A model generated the notes under the pieces. The model saw only the letters and a program-made list of their open reading frames with translations. It had not been told where the DNA came from and made no database searches. Shown here piece after piece: positions 1 to 7,402 of a DNA stretch of 64,000 nt. The position numbers and the translations under genes were made by a program. Numbering within the stretch: position 1 is the stretch's first letter; every line of letters begins with the position of its first letter. The stretch comes from JAJDFU01 sp964595955 (GTDB taxonomy: Bacteria; Bacteroidota; Bacteroidia; Chitinophagales; Saprospiraceae): contig CAZQSF010000005.1 of assembly GCA_964595955.1 (NCBI GenBank), positions 1 to 64,000 of the forward strand, in the 5' to 3' direction.

Positions 1-2
1 TC

Positions 3-116
3 GTCGCCCAACTTTTCGAGGCCCAGGTGCGCAGCGACCTGCGCGTCGAATTCGTGGCCATTTACAAAGCCCTGGGCGGCGGTTGGTTGTCGGAAGCGGA
101 GGAAGCCGGCAACTAG
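3..116 (+). CDS. C-terminal end of a TolC/NodT-like outer-membrane efflux protein (partial)
   Basis: An open frame enters from the left edge and stops after 37 codons. Its closing residues, RVEFVAIYKALGGGW, are the typical end of outer-membrane factor proteins of the NodT/TolC family, in which a late helix carrying LYKALGGGW precedes the stop. Such proteins form the outer-membrane channel of RND-type efflux pumps; the inner-membrane pump and adaptor would be expected upstream, outside the window. Only the tail is visible, so the substrate and completeness cannot be judged. The gene converges on the methyltransferase gene with about five bases between the stops. Confidence 0.6.
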   Translation, partial: VAQLFEAQVRSDLRVEFVAIYKALGGGWLSEAEEAGN

Positions 117-121
117 TTCCC

Positions 122-832
122 CTATCTGGCCAGGAGCGAAAAGACCGCCGGCCTTTTGTGCAAGCTGGGCGGTGGCTGCTCCCGCCATTGGCTTACGGGA
201 TGGGTCTTGATGTATTCTCCGGGCAAGGTCAGTTCGGCCGCGATGCCGAAGAGGGTGTCCGGCCTGAGGTGTTTCAGCGCTTCCCGCACCAAGGCGTCGT
301 TGCGATATGGCGTTTCCATGAATAGCTGGGTCTGGCCGAAGCGCCCGCTGTCGCGCTCCAGCCGCCGAAGCTCCTGGCCCAGCTGCTGTTTTTTGGGCGA
401 GAGGTAGCCGTGAAAGCCAAACTGCTGGCCGTTCATGCCCGAGGCGATCAGCGCCAGGAGTATGGAGGAGGGCCCGACCAAAGGCCTTACTGGGATGTCC
501 AATTGATGTGCAGCTCGCACGAGCAGAGCACCGGGATCCGCCACAGCCGGGCAGCCGGCCTCCGAGAGCAGCCCCAGGTCGTGCCCCGCAAGGGCGGGCT
601 CCAGCAAGCGCGGGATGTCCTCCGGCGGAGTGTGCTTGTTGAGCTCCTCCATATGCAGCTCCTGCAGCGACCGCGCAAAACCGGTTTGCTTCAGAAATTG
701 CCGGGCCGATTTGGGGCGTTCGGCAATGAAGTAGGTCAGCTCCTGAGCCCGGTCAATCGCGTATTGGGGCAAGGCCTGCAGCCCACCTTCGCCCAGCGTT
801 ACCGGAAGGAGAATCAGGTTTCCCTTTTCCAT
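122..832 (-). CDS. RsmI-like SAM-dependent methyltransferase (tetrapyrrole methylase fold)
   Basis: The 236-residue product belongs to the tetrapyrrole-methylase superfamily and resembles a short form of RsmI, the enzyme that 2'-O-methylates C1402 of 16S rRNA. Visible signatures are the N-terminal strand NLILLPVTLGEG, the SEAGCPAVADPG segment (the equivalent of SDAGTPLISDPG in RsmI) near residue 90, and VGPSS followed by a small-residue-rich helix. It lacks the C-terminal extension of canonical RsmI, and many Bacteroidota carry a paralogue of this type beside the full enzyme, so the target is uncertain. I chose the ATG at MEKGNLILLP, because the longer open frame adds 64 residues with no family similarity. 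An AT-rich repeated motif lies just upstream. Confidence 0.75.
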   Translation of the reverse strand: MEKGNLILLPVTLGEGGLQALPQYAIDRAQELTYFIAERPKSARQFLKQTGFARSLQELHMEELNKHTPPEDIPRLLEPALAGHDLGLLSEAGCPAVADPGALLVRAAHQLDIPVRPLVGPSSILLALIASGMNGQQFGFHGYLSPKKQQLGQELRRLERDSGRFGQTQLFMETPYRNDALVREALKHLRPDTLFGIAAELTLPGEYIKTHPVSQWREQPPPSLHKRPAVFSLLAR

Positions 833-845
833 GCCGTCCAATGTA

Positions 846-871
846 ATACCGTTTAAAAAATAAAAGTCGCA
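846..871 (-). repeat. AT-rich upstream motif, copy 1
   Basis: Read on the minus strand this is TGCGACTTTTATTTTTTAAACGGTAT (shown in two parts: TGCGACTTTTATTTT and TTTAAACGGTAT, with overlap). It ends 13 bases before the start codon of the RsmI-like gene. A nearly identical motif, differing by one substitution and one inserted T, lies just upstream of the DUF5691 gene near base 6931. The placement suggests a shared promoter or regulator site, but no function is known. Confidence 0.45.
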
Positions 872-903
872 TACCGCTTCCGTAGGGGTTCGATGAATAT
901 ACG

Positions 904-1027
904 GACGACGAAATGGCTTGGGAACCCTTTCGTACCCTTTCCTGACATCCGTAGGATGGTCCTGGATCAGCATTCCCCATTGCGCAGGGTTTGGGGTCGT
1001 GAAAACTACCAAACCACTTCGCAACGG
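904..1027. repeat. Split copy of a dispersed element shared with base 61869-61903
   Basis: Two blocks in the spacer between the RsmI-like gene and scpA match one contiguous element near 61.9 kb. Bases 904-916 (GACGACGAAATGG) and 1009-1027 (CCAAACCACTTCGCAACGG) are identical to 61869-61881 and 61885-61903. Here the halves are 92 bases apart. Around 909-931 an imperfect hairpin (CGAAATGG ... TTTCG) resembles the stem formed by the contiguous copy. The rest of the 330-base spacer holds the AT-rich motif and no recognisable gene. Confidence 0.45.
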
Positions 1028-1163
1028 CTATAACTTATACTATTTCAAGGATAAAATGACCTTTTTTCGGTTGGCATTTTAGCCTTTAAACCCGTGTGTG
1101 CAGATACTCACAAGTTTTGCACAGGCCCGGAACGGGTAACGCCTTTTGCCGTATCTTTATAGG

Positions 1164-1907
1164 GTGAACGCGACTACCTACACCATCCACCTGCCCCAGT
1201 TCGAGGGGCCGTTCGACCTGCTGTTGTTCTTCATCGAGCGGGATGAGCTGGACATCAACGACATCCCCATTGCCAGAATCACCGAAGACTTTCTGGCCTA
1301 TATCCGGCACATGGAGGAGATGAACATCGATCTGGCCAGCGAATTCATCCTGGTGGCGGCCACCCTTTGTCGCATAAAGGCCAAGATGCTCATCCCCCGA
1401 CAACCCGTGGACGAGGAGGGCAATCCGATCGACCCCCGGGAAGAGCTGGTGCAACGCCTGCTGGAGTACAAGCGCTATAAGAGCGTGCTGGACGAACTGC
1501 GTGAGATGGAGGAGCGGCGTTCGCAGCAAGCCACCCGCGGCAATGCCTCGCGCGAACTGCGCCGCATCGCCAACCAGGCCCTGGCCGATGCCGAACTGGA
1601 ATCCTTGACCCTTTTCAAACTGCTCCGGGCCTTTGAAAATGTAATGCAGCGCTACGAATACAGCCATCCCGGTCAGGTACACCAGATTGTCCAGTTCAAC
1701 TACAGTATAGAAGAACAGCAACGGCACATCCTGTCGAAGGTGATCAATGGGCGGCAGGCCAATTTCCAGCACATCTTCGGCGACTGCCAAAACCGCATCC
1801 ACGCCATCGTGACCTTCCTCGCCATGCTTGAGCTGCTCAATATGGAGCGCCTTCGCATCCTACCCGGCGAAGGCGTAAACAACTTCTGGCTGGAGGCAGC
1901 AGCTTGA
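1164..1907 (+). CDS. scpA: Segregation and condensation protein A
   Basis: ScpA is the kleisin that bridges the SMC dimer in the bacterial condensin complex and, with ScpB, compacts and separates newly replicated chromosomes. The N-terminal YTIHLPQFEGPFDLLLFFIE block is the conserved SMC-neck-binding start, followed by DINDIPIARITEDF and the LASEFILVAATLCRIKAKML helix. The C-terminal winged-helix region ends near FLAMLELLNMERLRI. Length (about 247 residues) is normal. No ATG precedes the conserved region: I chose GTG at 1164; a TTG six codons upstream is the alternative. ScpB is not in the window. The gene stands alone and runs toward a minus-strand operon. A chromosome-segregation gene fits with the parS-like sites further right. 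Confidence 0.9.
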   Translation: MNATTYTIHLPQFEGPFDLLLFFIERDELDINDIPIARITEDFLAYIRHMEEMNIDLASEFILVAATLCRIKAKMLIPRQPVDEEGNPIDPREELVQRLLEYKRYKSVLDELREMEERRSQQATRGNASRELRRIANQALADAELESLTLFKLLRAFENVMQRYEYSHPGQVHQIVQFNYSIEEQQRHILSKVINGRQANFQHIFGDCQNRIHAIVTFLAMLELLNMERLRILPGEGVNNFWLEAAA

Positions 1908-1954
1908 AGCGATTGGTTTGTTCCTGGCCTGGCATCTTCTTTTCGGACGGGGCA

Positions 1955-1995
1955 TAAAAAATGCCAGGGTTAAATCGGAGAAATTTAACCCTGGC
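1955..1995 (-). terminator. Rho-independent terminator of the DUF5691-AAA-DUF5682 operon
   Basis: A perfect 13-base inverted repeat (GCCAGGGTTAAAT, seven-base loop, ATTTAACCCTGGC) at 1963-1995 is followed on the minus strand by a run of six T residues. It lies about 125 bases downstream of the DUF5682 stop codon. It could also slow plus-strand transcription leaving scpA, but the T tract favours the minus strand. Confidence 0.75.
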
Positions 1996-2119
1996 GAGAA
2001 AGCGACTTAAGATTGCAGGAAAGATTAGAAGTGACGGAAACGGATTAGACAATCCCTCCATCACTTGTAAATGTCGCATGGGCGCCTAAATTGAAAATTA
2101 AGCTCAGGTTAATTCCCCT

Positions 2120-4333
2120 TTAACTTCCCCAGAGGATGTCCTGCAGCAAGGGCTTCAAAAGAGCCAGGCGCTCGGGATCCAGGTCGGTTCCCGGACTTTC
2201 GACGACCGCGGTTCCCGGGCTAGCCATGCCCAGCATTCTTTTCCGTTCTGTCTTCGAAAAATGGGCAAAGGTACGCCGCAGAATGGGAAGCCGTTTCGCG
2301 AAGAACTCTTCCGGCAAACCGGCCAGCCATTCATCCAGGATAGACCAAAGGCCCGGCTGATGAATGAGCAGTTGCCCGCTTCCGTAGAGGAACCCCTCCA
2401 GCCACTGGGGTGCTCCTTCAAACCGGGACAGTTGCCTTTGCATGCGCATGCGGGTACGCTCAAGCCCGCGAACTCCTTTGTCGAAAACCATGCGATCGGC
2501 TATTCCCCGCAAGAGGGGATGGTTGCGGTCCTGATCGGAAAGACGCTCCACGGCCTGAAGCCAGGCCTTCCCAAATTCCGGCCGCTCAAGCAGATACACC
2601 GCGTGGTGGGCGGCAATGAGATGCTGAGCCCGGCGACCGGCTTCTTCGTCCTCCAGGCCGAGGGCAAGGCCAGGCAGACCCACGAAGATCCGGGGCAGCA
2701 AAGCCTGCAACAGATGATCGACCAGGGTGGTGTCGGTCCGGCGCGTATTTCCGTAGCGCCAAATACGCACCAGCAGAGGAAGGGATTCGAGCAAGGCGGC
2801 AATATCATTCGTCTGGGCAGCCCGCTCCTCCAGCAGAGGAAGCACTTGCCCCAGCGCCTGCTTGAGGTCGGCTTGCAGGATATCCTGCGTCACCTGCCCG
2901 AGGCTGCGCAGGCTTTCCGCATTTCGCCCGCGCTGTATGGCCAGGGCCGTAGCTGCTTCCTCGACGGTGTTGCCCCAGATGGCAGCCTGAATGAGCTGAA
3001 TAGCGAAATCGGGATGCCATTGGAGCTTCCAGTGCTCGCTGAAGCTGCCGGTCTGCTGATCACTCCCGGCGCGGAGCTGTCCCCAGGGAATATCCAACAA
3101 CCGAAGCCGGTGCAGCAGCAGGCTGGCCTTGAGATTGGCCGGTTTTCGGAGATCGAGGGTCTTTTCCAGCGGAAGGGTAGTCTCGTGTTCTTTTTTCAGC
3201 CGGGCCGATCGAATCTGGCGGTGTAAATCCTCCAGCAGCGGCACCTTGGCCAGAGACGGAGCTACCCGACCTATCCGGTCGCCGACAATGAGTTGGCGCC
3301 GAATGAGCTCCAACGGCTCCGTTTGCCCTTGCGTAAATACCGAATGGGCAGCCTCCTCCAGTTCCTGCAAGCCCGGAGTGCGCCGGTTGCGAAGGCGAGC
3401 CAGCGCGTTGGCCAATAAGACGGCCTCCTGCACATGCGCGGCGGAAGCATCCAAATCTTCGCTTCGCAGAAGACGAGCCGCTTCGATCAACCAGCGCAAG
3501 CTGCTCCCGGCCCGGTCCTCAAACAGCATCTCATACCAGGCAGGTGAGCGCACTCCCGAGCGGTAACCGCTTTCCACAGCCAGACGACTATAGCTCCAGG
3601 GAATCCAGGTGGTTTGAAGTTTTCGCCTGGCGCGTTTGCGGAGTTTGGCATTATCCTGAGCGGCCGGCACTCGGTCCCAGTCCTCCAGGGCGGGCACATG
3701 CCAGGCTCCGCAAAGGACCACAACGTTTCGGTGGCCCTGTTTTGCTGCTTTTCGAATGCTTTTGCGCATATGTGCCTCCCGAAGTAGAATTTCAGGAGGG
3801 TCAGCCGCCGCTTCTTCCCGCAACCGGCCCATGAGCAGGCGCACGGCCTCAAAGGTATCTCTCCGGCCGGCTTCTCGCTCGAAGGTGTCTTCCCACCAGC
3901 GCTCCCGATCGGAATAGCCTGCCAGCGAAGCCAGGTACCCCAGGGGGTCTCGCCTGAGCTGACGTTCTTTTTCATCCAAGCTATGCGGCAGGGGGAGAGC
4001 CTTCTCCGTTCCTTCGCCCTTTGCCAGTTGAATCCCCAGGGGTAAATCCATAGCGACTACGGGGACGGCATGCCCATGCGCCCAGTGAATGGCTTGCCAT
4101 TCCGGTGAAAACTCAGCAAAGGGAAGAAAGGTTGAGGTCGAAAAATCCCTGGGATCGTACGCTAACAGCGCGACCGGCGGCTCCAGTTCAGCCTGTCCAA
4201 TGGCCCCCAGTGCTCCCTGTAAGTCGGCCGGGATCTCAACCAGAAGCAACTCAGGCCGGAGGTAGCGCAAGGCTTTCAGCGTGCTCTCTGCGGAACCGGG
4301 TCCGTGGTGGCGTATACCGAGAATGTGCATCAT
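2120..4333 (-). CDS. DUF5682 family protein with N-terminal TIKI/EreA-like domain
   Basis: This 737-residue protein opens with GIRHHGPGS (residues 6-14), then LLVEIPADL, REAHMR near 186 and VVLCGAWHVPAL at 205-216. That pattern is characteristic of DUF5682 proteins and recalls the TIKI/TraB/EreA/ChaN superfamily, where spaced His and Glu residues around GxxH form a metal site. The remaining 500 residues are helical and Leu/Arg-rich with no recognised motif. The gene is last of a three-gene minus-strand operon, 31 bases after the AAA+ gene. In other phyla DUF5682, DUF5691 and a MoxR-type ATPase sit together, usually with a VWA (CoxE-like) protein and a SWIM zinc-finger protein; neither is adjacent here. 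Function is unknown; a metal-dependent hydrolase arm driven by the AAA+ partner is my inference. Confidence 0.75.
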   Translation of the reverse strand: MMHILGIRHHGPGSAESTLKALRYLRPELLLVEIPADLQGALGAIGQAELEPPVALLAYDPRDFSTSTFLPFAEFSPEWQAIHWAHGHAVPVVAMDLPLGIQLAKGEGTEKALPLPHSLDEKERQLRRDPLGYLASLAGYSDRERWWEDTFEREAGRRDTFEAVRLLMGRLREEAAADPPEILLREAHMRKSIRKAAKQGHRNVVVLCGAWHVPALEDWDRVPAAQDNAKLRKRARRKLQTTWIPWSYSRLAVESGYRSGVRSPAWYEMLFEDRAGSSLRWLIEAARLLRSEDLDASAAHVQEAVLLANALARLRNRRTPGLQELEEAAHSVFTQGQTEPLELIRRQLIVGDRIGRVAPSLAKVPLLEDLHRQIRSARLKKEHETTLPLEKTLDLRKPANLKASLLLHRLRLLDIPWGQLRAGSDQQTGSFSEHWKLQWHPDFAIQLIQAAIWGNTVEEAATALAIQRGRNAESLRSLGQVTQDILQADLKQALGQVLPLLEERAAQTNDIAALLESLPLLVRIWRYGNTRRTDTTLVDHLLQALLPRIFVGLPGLALGLEDEEAGRRAQHLIAAHHAVYLLERPEFGKAWLQAVERLSDQDRNHPLLRGIADRMVFDKGVRGLERTRMRMQRQLSRFEGAPQWLEGFLYGSGQLLIHQPGLWSILDEWLAGLPEEFFAKRLPILRRTFAHFSKTERKRMLGMASPGTAVVESPGTDLDPERLALLKPLLQDILWGS

Positions 4334-4364
4334 TGCATCCGGTGAATAAATAGAGGTGATGAAG

Positions 4365-5447
4365 CTATTGGGTGCAGGCCTCGTACAAATCGTCCCATCC
4401 CTCCCGGCTGCGCACTACGGTTTCCAGGTACTCCTGCCAGGCGATGGTGTCCGGACCGGGATCTTTGACAATGGCTCCGCTTAGTCCGGCAGCCAGATCG
4501 TGGACCCCTACTTTTCCTTCCCCGAAATGAGCGGCCAAGGCCTGCCCGCTCTGCAACACCGAAATCGCTTCGGCGGTGCTCAGGGTAGAGGAAGGCACTT
4601 TGAGCTTGGTGCGCCCATCTTCGGTGAGCCCGGACCGAAGCTCACGGAAAATGGTGACCAGCCGCTGGATCTCGTTCAGCGGCGTTTCCGTATCGGGTAA
4701 TTCGAGTTGTAAACGCACCCGGTCCACCCGGTTCTTCACAATGGCCACCTCTTCTTCCAGAGTAGCCGGCAGTGGCATGATCACCGTGTTGAATCGACGG
4801 CGCAGAGCACTGCTCAGTTCGTTGATCCCCTTGTCGCGGTCGTTGGCCGTAGCTATGATATTGAACCCCATTTGGGCCTGCACTTCCTGATTGAGCTCGG
4901 GAATAGGAAGCGTTTTTTCGGACAGCAGCGTAATGAGCGAATCCTGAACATCGGCGGGAATGCGCGTGAGCTCCTCCACCCGGGCAACCTTTCCTTCCTG
5001 CATAGCTTTCATCACCGGCCCTGCAACCAGGGCCTCCGCTGAGGGGCCTTTAGCGAGAAGTTGGGCGTAGTTCCAGCCGTAGCGCAGGGCTTCTTCCCCG
5101 ATTCCGGCCGTGCCCTGGACCAGCAAAGTGGAGTCCCCGCTGATGGCCGCCGATAAGTGCTCGGCCACCCAGGTCTTGCCCGTGCCCGGTATACCCATGA
5201 GCAGCAAGGCCCGATCGGTGAGCAGGGTAGCCACCGCAACCTCGATCAATCTCCGGTTGCCGAAGTATTTGGGCGTGACCTCGAACCCGCTTTCCAGCTT
5301 GCCTCCCATGAGGTAGGTAACTACGGCTCGCGGAGAAAGCTGCCAGTTGGCCGGCCTTGCATGTTCATCTTCACGGACCAGGGCCTTCAGTTCTTCGGCA
5401 TACTCATCTTCAGCATGAGGCCGGATGATATTTTTCGGTGTGCTCAT
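4365..5447 (-). CDS. MoxR-type AAA+ ATPase of the DUF5691/DUF5682 module
   Basis: This is a 360-residue AAA+ ATPase of the MoxR/AAA_5 group. Walker A is GIPGTGKT at 85-92, the Walker B acidic pair lies in KVARVEELTRIP at 153-164 (EE rather than the common DE), sensor 1 is NIIATANDRDKG near 197-208 and the arginine-finger region is ALRRRF near 214-219. MoxR ATPases generally remodel or activate partner proteins, often with a VWA adaptor. The start at MSTPKN was chosen because the longer frame adds 63 unrelated residues that overlap DUF5691. Eight bases separate it from the DUF5691 stop, so the two are co-transcribed. It is distinct from the classical moxR near 44 kb. Confidence 0.85.
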   Translation of the reverse strand: MSTPKNIIRPHAEDEYAEELKALVREDEHARPANWQLSPRAVVTYLMGGKLESGFEVTPKYFGNRRLIEVAVATLLTDRALLLMGIPGTGKTWVAEHLSAAISGDSTLLVQGTAGIGEEALRYGWNYAQLLAKGPSAEALVAGPVMKAMQEGKVARVEELTRIPADVQDSLITLLSEKTLPIPELNQEVQAQMGFNIIATANDRDKGINELSSALRRRFNTVIMPLPATLEEEVAIVKNRVDRVRLQLELPDTETPLNEIQRLVTIFRELRSGLTEDGRTKLKVPSSTLSTAEAISVLQSGQALAAHFGEGKVGVHDLAAGLSGAIVKDPGPDTIAWQEYLETVVRSREGWDDLYEACTQ

Positions 5448-5455
5448 AGGTGCTT

Positions 5456-6919
5456 TTAAGAAGTAAAAGACTCGTGCATGCGCCGGCGAAAATCTAAAAT
5501 TCGAAGAAAGTGGTCCACATCCCGCTGCCAGGAGTCCGGCGTGTGCGACCAGCCCTGCTGCAGCTTCCGGAGTACAGAGGGCATGCAATGGTAGGCACAC
5601 TGCCGCAAAATGCGGCGGTAATGCCAGGTGCGCCAATCGAGCGCAGATGACGATTGGAGCATTTTCTGAAAATGCCGGACGATCAGAATGGCCGAGCTGT
5701 CATCCAGCCGGTGACCCCCCAGATCCAACAGTCGATCGGCCAGGCTTTTTTCAACGATCCAGCCCTCGTTTCGCCTCAATTCCGTATGCAGAAAAACGTG
5801 GAAGCGCGCTTCGGGTACGACCCCCAGAAAGGCTGCGCTTTCGGGCCAGTCCAGCCAATCGTTCGGATCGGACTTGGCCAGCTGGTCGAAGGCCTGTGCT
5901 GCCCAGGGAGCGTGAGCCCGGTAGCTCAAGGCCTGGAGTAGCCCCCGCAGAAGAGACTCTCGCCGTGGGGTCCTGCTCAGTTTCTCGATAACCTTTCCAA
6001 AATCGGTCTCTTTCGAAAGCTCCAACCAGGCTGTTGGATGAAGCCGACCGGCAAGTTCGATCAGCAAAGACTTGCCCGAGGTACCAAAAAGCCCCAATGC
6101 GTGCCAGGGTTCACCCCTGAATACCCTGTTGTCAGGTTTGCTGAGGGCAAAGGGAAAACCCAGCTCATTCAGGCTTTGCACCAGGCGCTGCCCCAGCGAA
6201 GAGCCGGGGAGTTTCAGCACCAGCTCTGCCGCTGCCTGCCTGATCTCCTTGCGGCTATCCGTCAATTGGGCTTCCAGAAAGGGCAGATCCTCCGGCCGCA
6301 GGTCGTATTCCCAGGCCCTGAGCCAACTTTTTCGGTTCTTCCAATCGGACTGGGGCGCTTTTTCGGTATACAGCGCTTCTGCTTGCTCCCCGTTTCGTTT
6401 GTGGCGAAGATACCGCAGCAAATGGGTTTGCTCCTGGCTTGACCAATCCGCCCAGGGCCGCTCAGGGTCGGGGGCCAGGATGCGCCAGGACGGATGGAGG
6501 CCGGCCAGCCAAGCTTCTTCAGGGGACAGCCCGTCGAAAAACAGGGGGTGAAGCCGTTCGTCTTGTACGGCCCTGTCAAATAAGGCCGGAAGCAGAAAAG
6601 GGGGCATTCGCTTCGAGCTCTCCCGCCACAAGTGCAGGCATTCGCCCAAAGCGGGGGCAAAATCGCCTTCCAGGATCTCGGCTACGACGCTACCGAGTTG
6701 GAAAGATAGACCGGAAGCCTCTGTGCGCACCGGCGGCATGAGCTCTGTTCCCTCCGCGTTCAGCCTGCCGGCCCCTTTCCCGGCCAGCCATTCGCAAGCC
6801 AGAGCCCCGAGGAATCGATCTTCCTCAGACAGGCCCGGCGGAGTACCCGCATACAAATCCGCCGACGGATTTCCCCTGTCGGTTCCCAATAGGGCAGCTT
6901 TGACCCATTTTTCATCCAT
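5456..6919 (-). CDS. DUF5691 family protein
   Basis: The 487-residue product begins WVKAALLGTDRG, the usual opening of DUF5691 proteins, and is the first gene of the three-gene operon. It is leucine- and tryptophan-rich with stretches such as LPFLEAQLTDSRKEIRQAA near the middle that look like HEAT-type helical repeats, suggesting a protein-binding scaffold. No catalytic motif, signal peptide or membrane segment is visible. The ATG is supported by an AT-rich upstream motif shared with the RsmI-like gene. Its constant association with a MoxR ATPase and DUF5682 is known from other genomes; its biochemical role is not. Confidence 0.75.
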   Translation of the reverse strand: MDEKWVKAALLGTDRGNPSADLYAGTPPGLSEEDRFLGALACEWLAGKGAGRLNAEGTELMPPVRTEASGLSFQLGSVVAEILEGDFAPALGECLHLWRESSKRMPPFLLPALFDRAVQDERLHPLFFDGLSPEEAWLAGLHPSWRILAPDPERPWADWSSQEQTHLLRYLRHKRNGEQAEALYTEKAPQSDWKNRKSWLRAWEYDLRPEDLPFLEAQLTDSRKEIRQAAAELVLKLPGSSLGQRLVQSLNELGFPFALSKPDNRVFRGEPWHALGLFGTSGKSLLIELAGRLHPTAWLELSKETDFGKVIEKLSRTPRRESLLRGLLQALSYRAHAPWAAQAFDQLAKSDPNDWLDWPESAAFLGVVPEARFHVFLHTELRRNEGWIVEKSLADRLLDLGGHRLDDSSAILIVRHFQKMLQSSSALDWRTWHYRRILRQCAYHCMPSVLRKLQQGWSHTPDSWQRDVDHFLRILDFRRRMHESFTS

Positions 6920-7273
6920 AGATTCCAGCTATACCGTTCAAAAAATAAAAAGTCGCAACCGGCATTGCTTTTTTACCTGCGTATTCGCGGTTTTCATGCC
7001 GCTGGAGGATATGAGATTTCATCCTTAAAGTCCTATAAGATGCGCTTTTTTCCATCAATAAAAAAAGAGGCTACGGCAAGCCCTTTTTGATGCCGGCCCT
7101 AAAAAATTCAAGTCCTTCCCGAAGGCAAAAAATTTGTACTGCCACTCGCCTGGTATCAGACCCAAATTCTGTTTCCCGGAGCATTGGCCAACCAGGATTT
7201 GGCTTTGGCGCTCCTGCGATGATTCTAAAGCTCTCCGTCCTGAGGCGAAGGCTGAGGGAGGTTGTGGAAATCT
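6920..7273. other. Divergent spacer between DUF5691 and atpD, no gene seen
   Basis: Apart from the AT-rich motif at its left end and the atpD promoter beyond its right end, I see nothing recognisable here. Short A/T runs around 7050-7090 do not form a clear terminator or structured RNA, and the short open frames have no coding character. Confidence 0.5.
6931..6957 (-). repeat. AT-rich upstream motif, copy 2
   Basis: On the minus strand it reads TGCGACTTTTTATTTTTTG followed by AACGGTAT, ending about a dozen bases before the DUF5691 start. It matches the copy at 846-871 except for one substitution and one extra T. Both copies sit at nearly the same distance from a minus-strand start codon. Confidence 0.45.
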
Positions 7274-7303
7274 TTTGTTAATAGCGTTAAAAGGCTAAAT
7301 TTG
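7274..7303 (+). promoter_or_regulatory. Bacteroidota-type promoter for atpD
   Basis: TTTG at 7274-7277, an 18-base spacer, then TAAATTTG at 7296-7303 match the Bacteroidota sigma-ABfr consensus (TTG, about 19 bases, TAnnTTTG). Transcription would start near 7310, giving a leader of about 90 bases. This placement supports the internal ATG at 7403 and not the longer open frame. Confidence 0.65.
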
Positions 7304-7402
7304 CACGGATTTTACTGAAGGCTAATGATTTCTCCGCAAGGGAAAGGGAATCCGGGCCTTTGGAATACGACCCAAATTTTTCAACCAAATATCGTTCCTG
7401 CT

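Noticed and set aside
1140..1163. TATCTTTA as promoter of scpA
   Set aside because: It ends only five bases before the chosen start and has no TTG at the proper distance.
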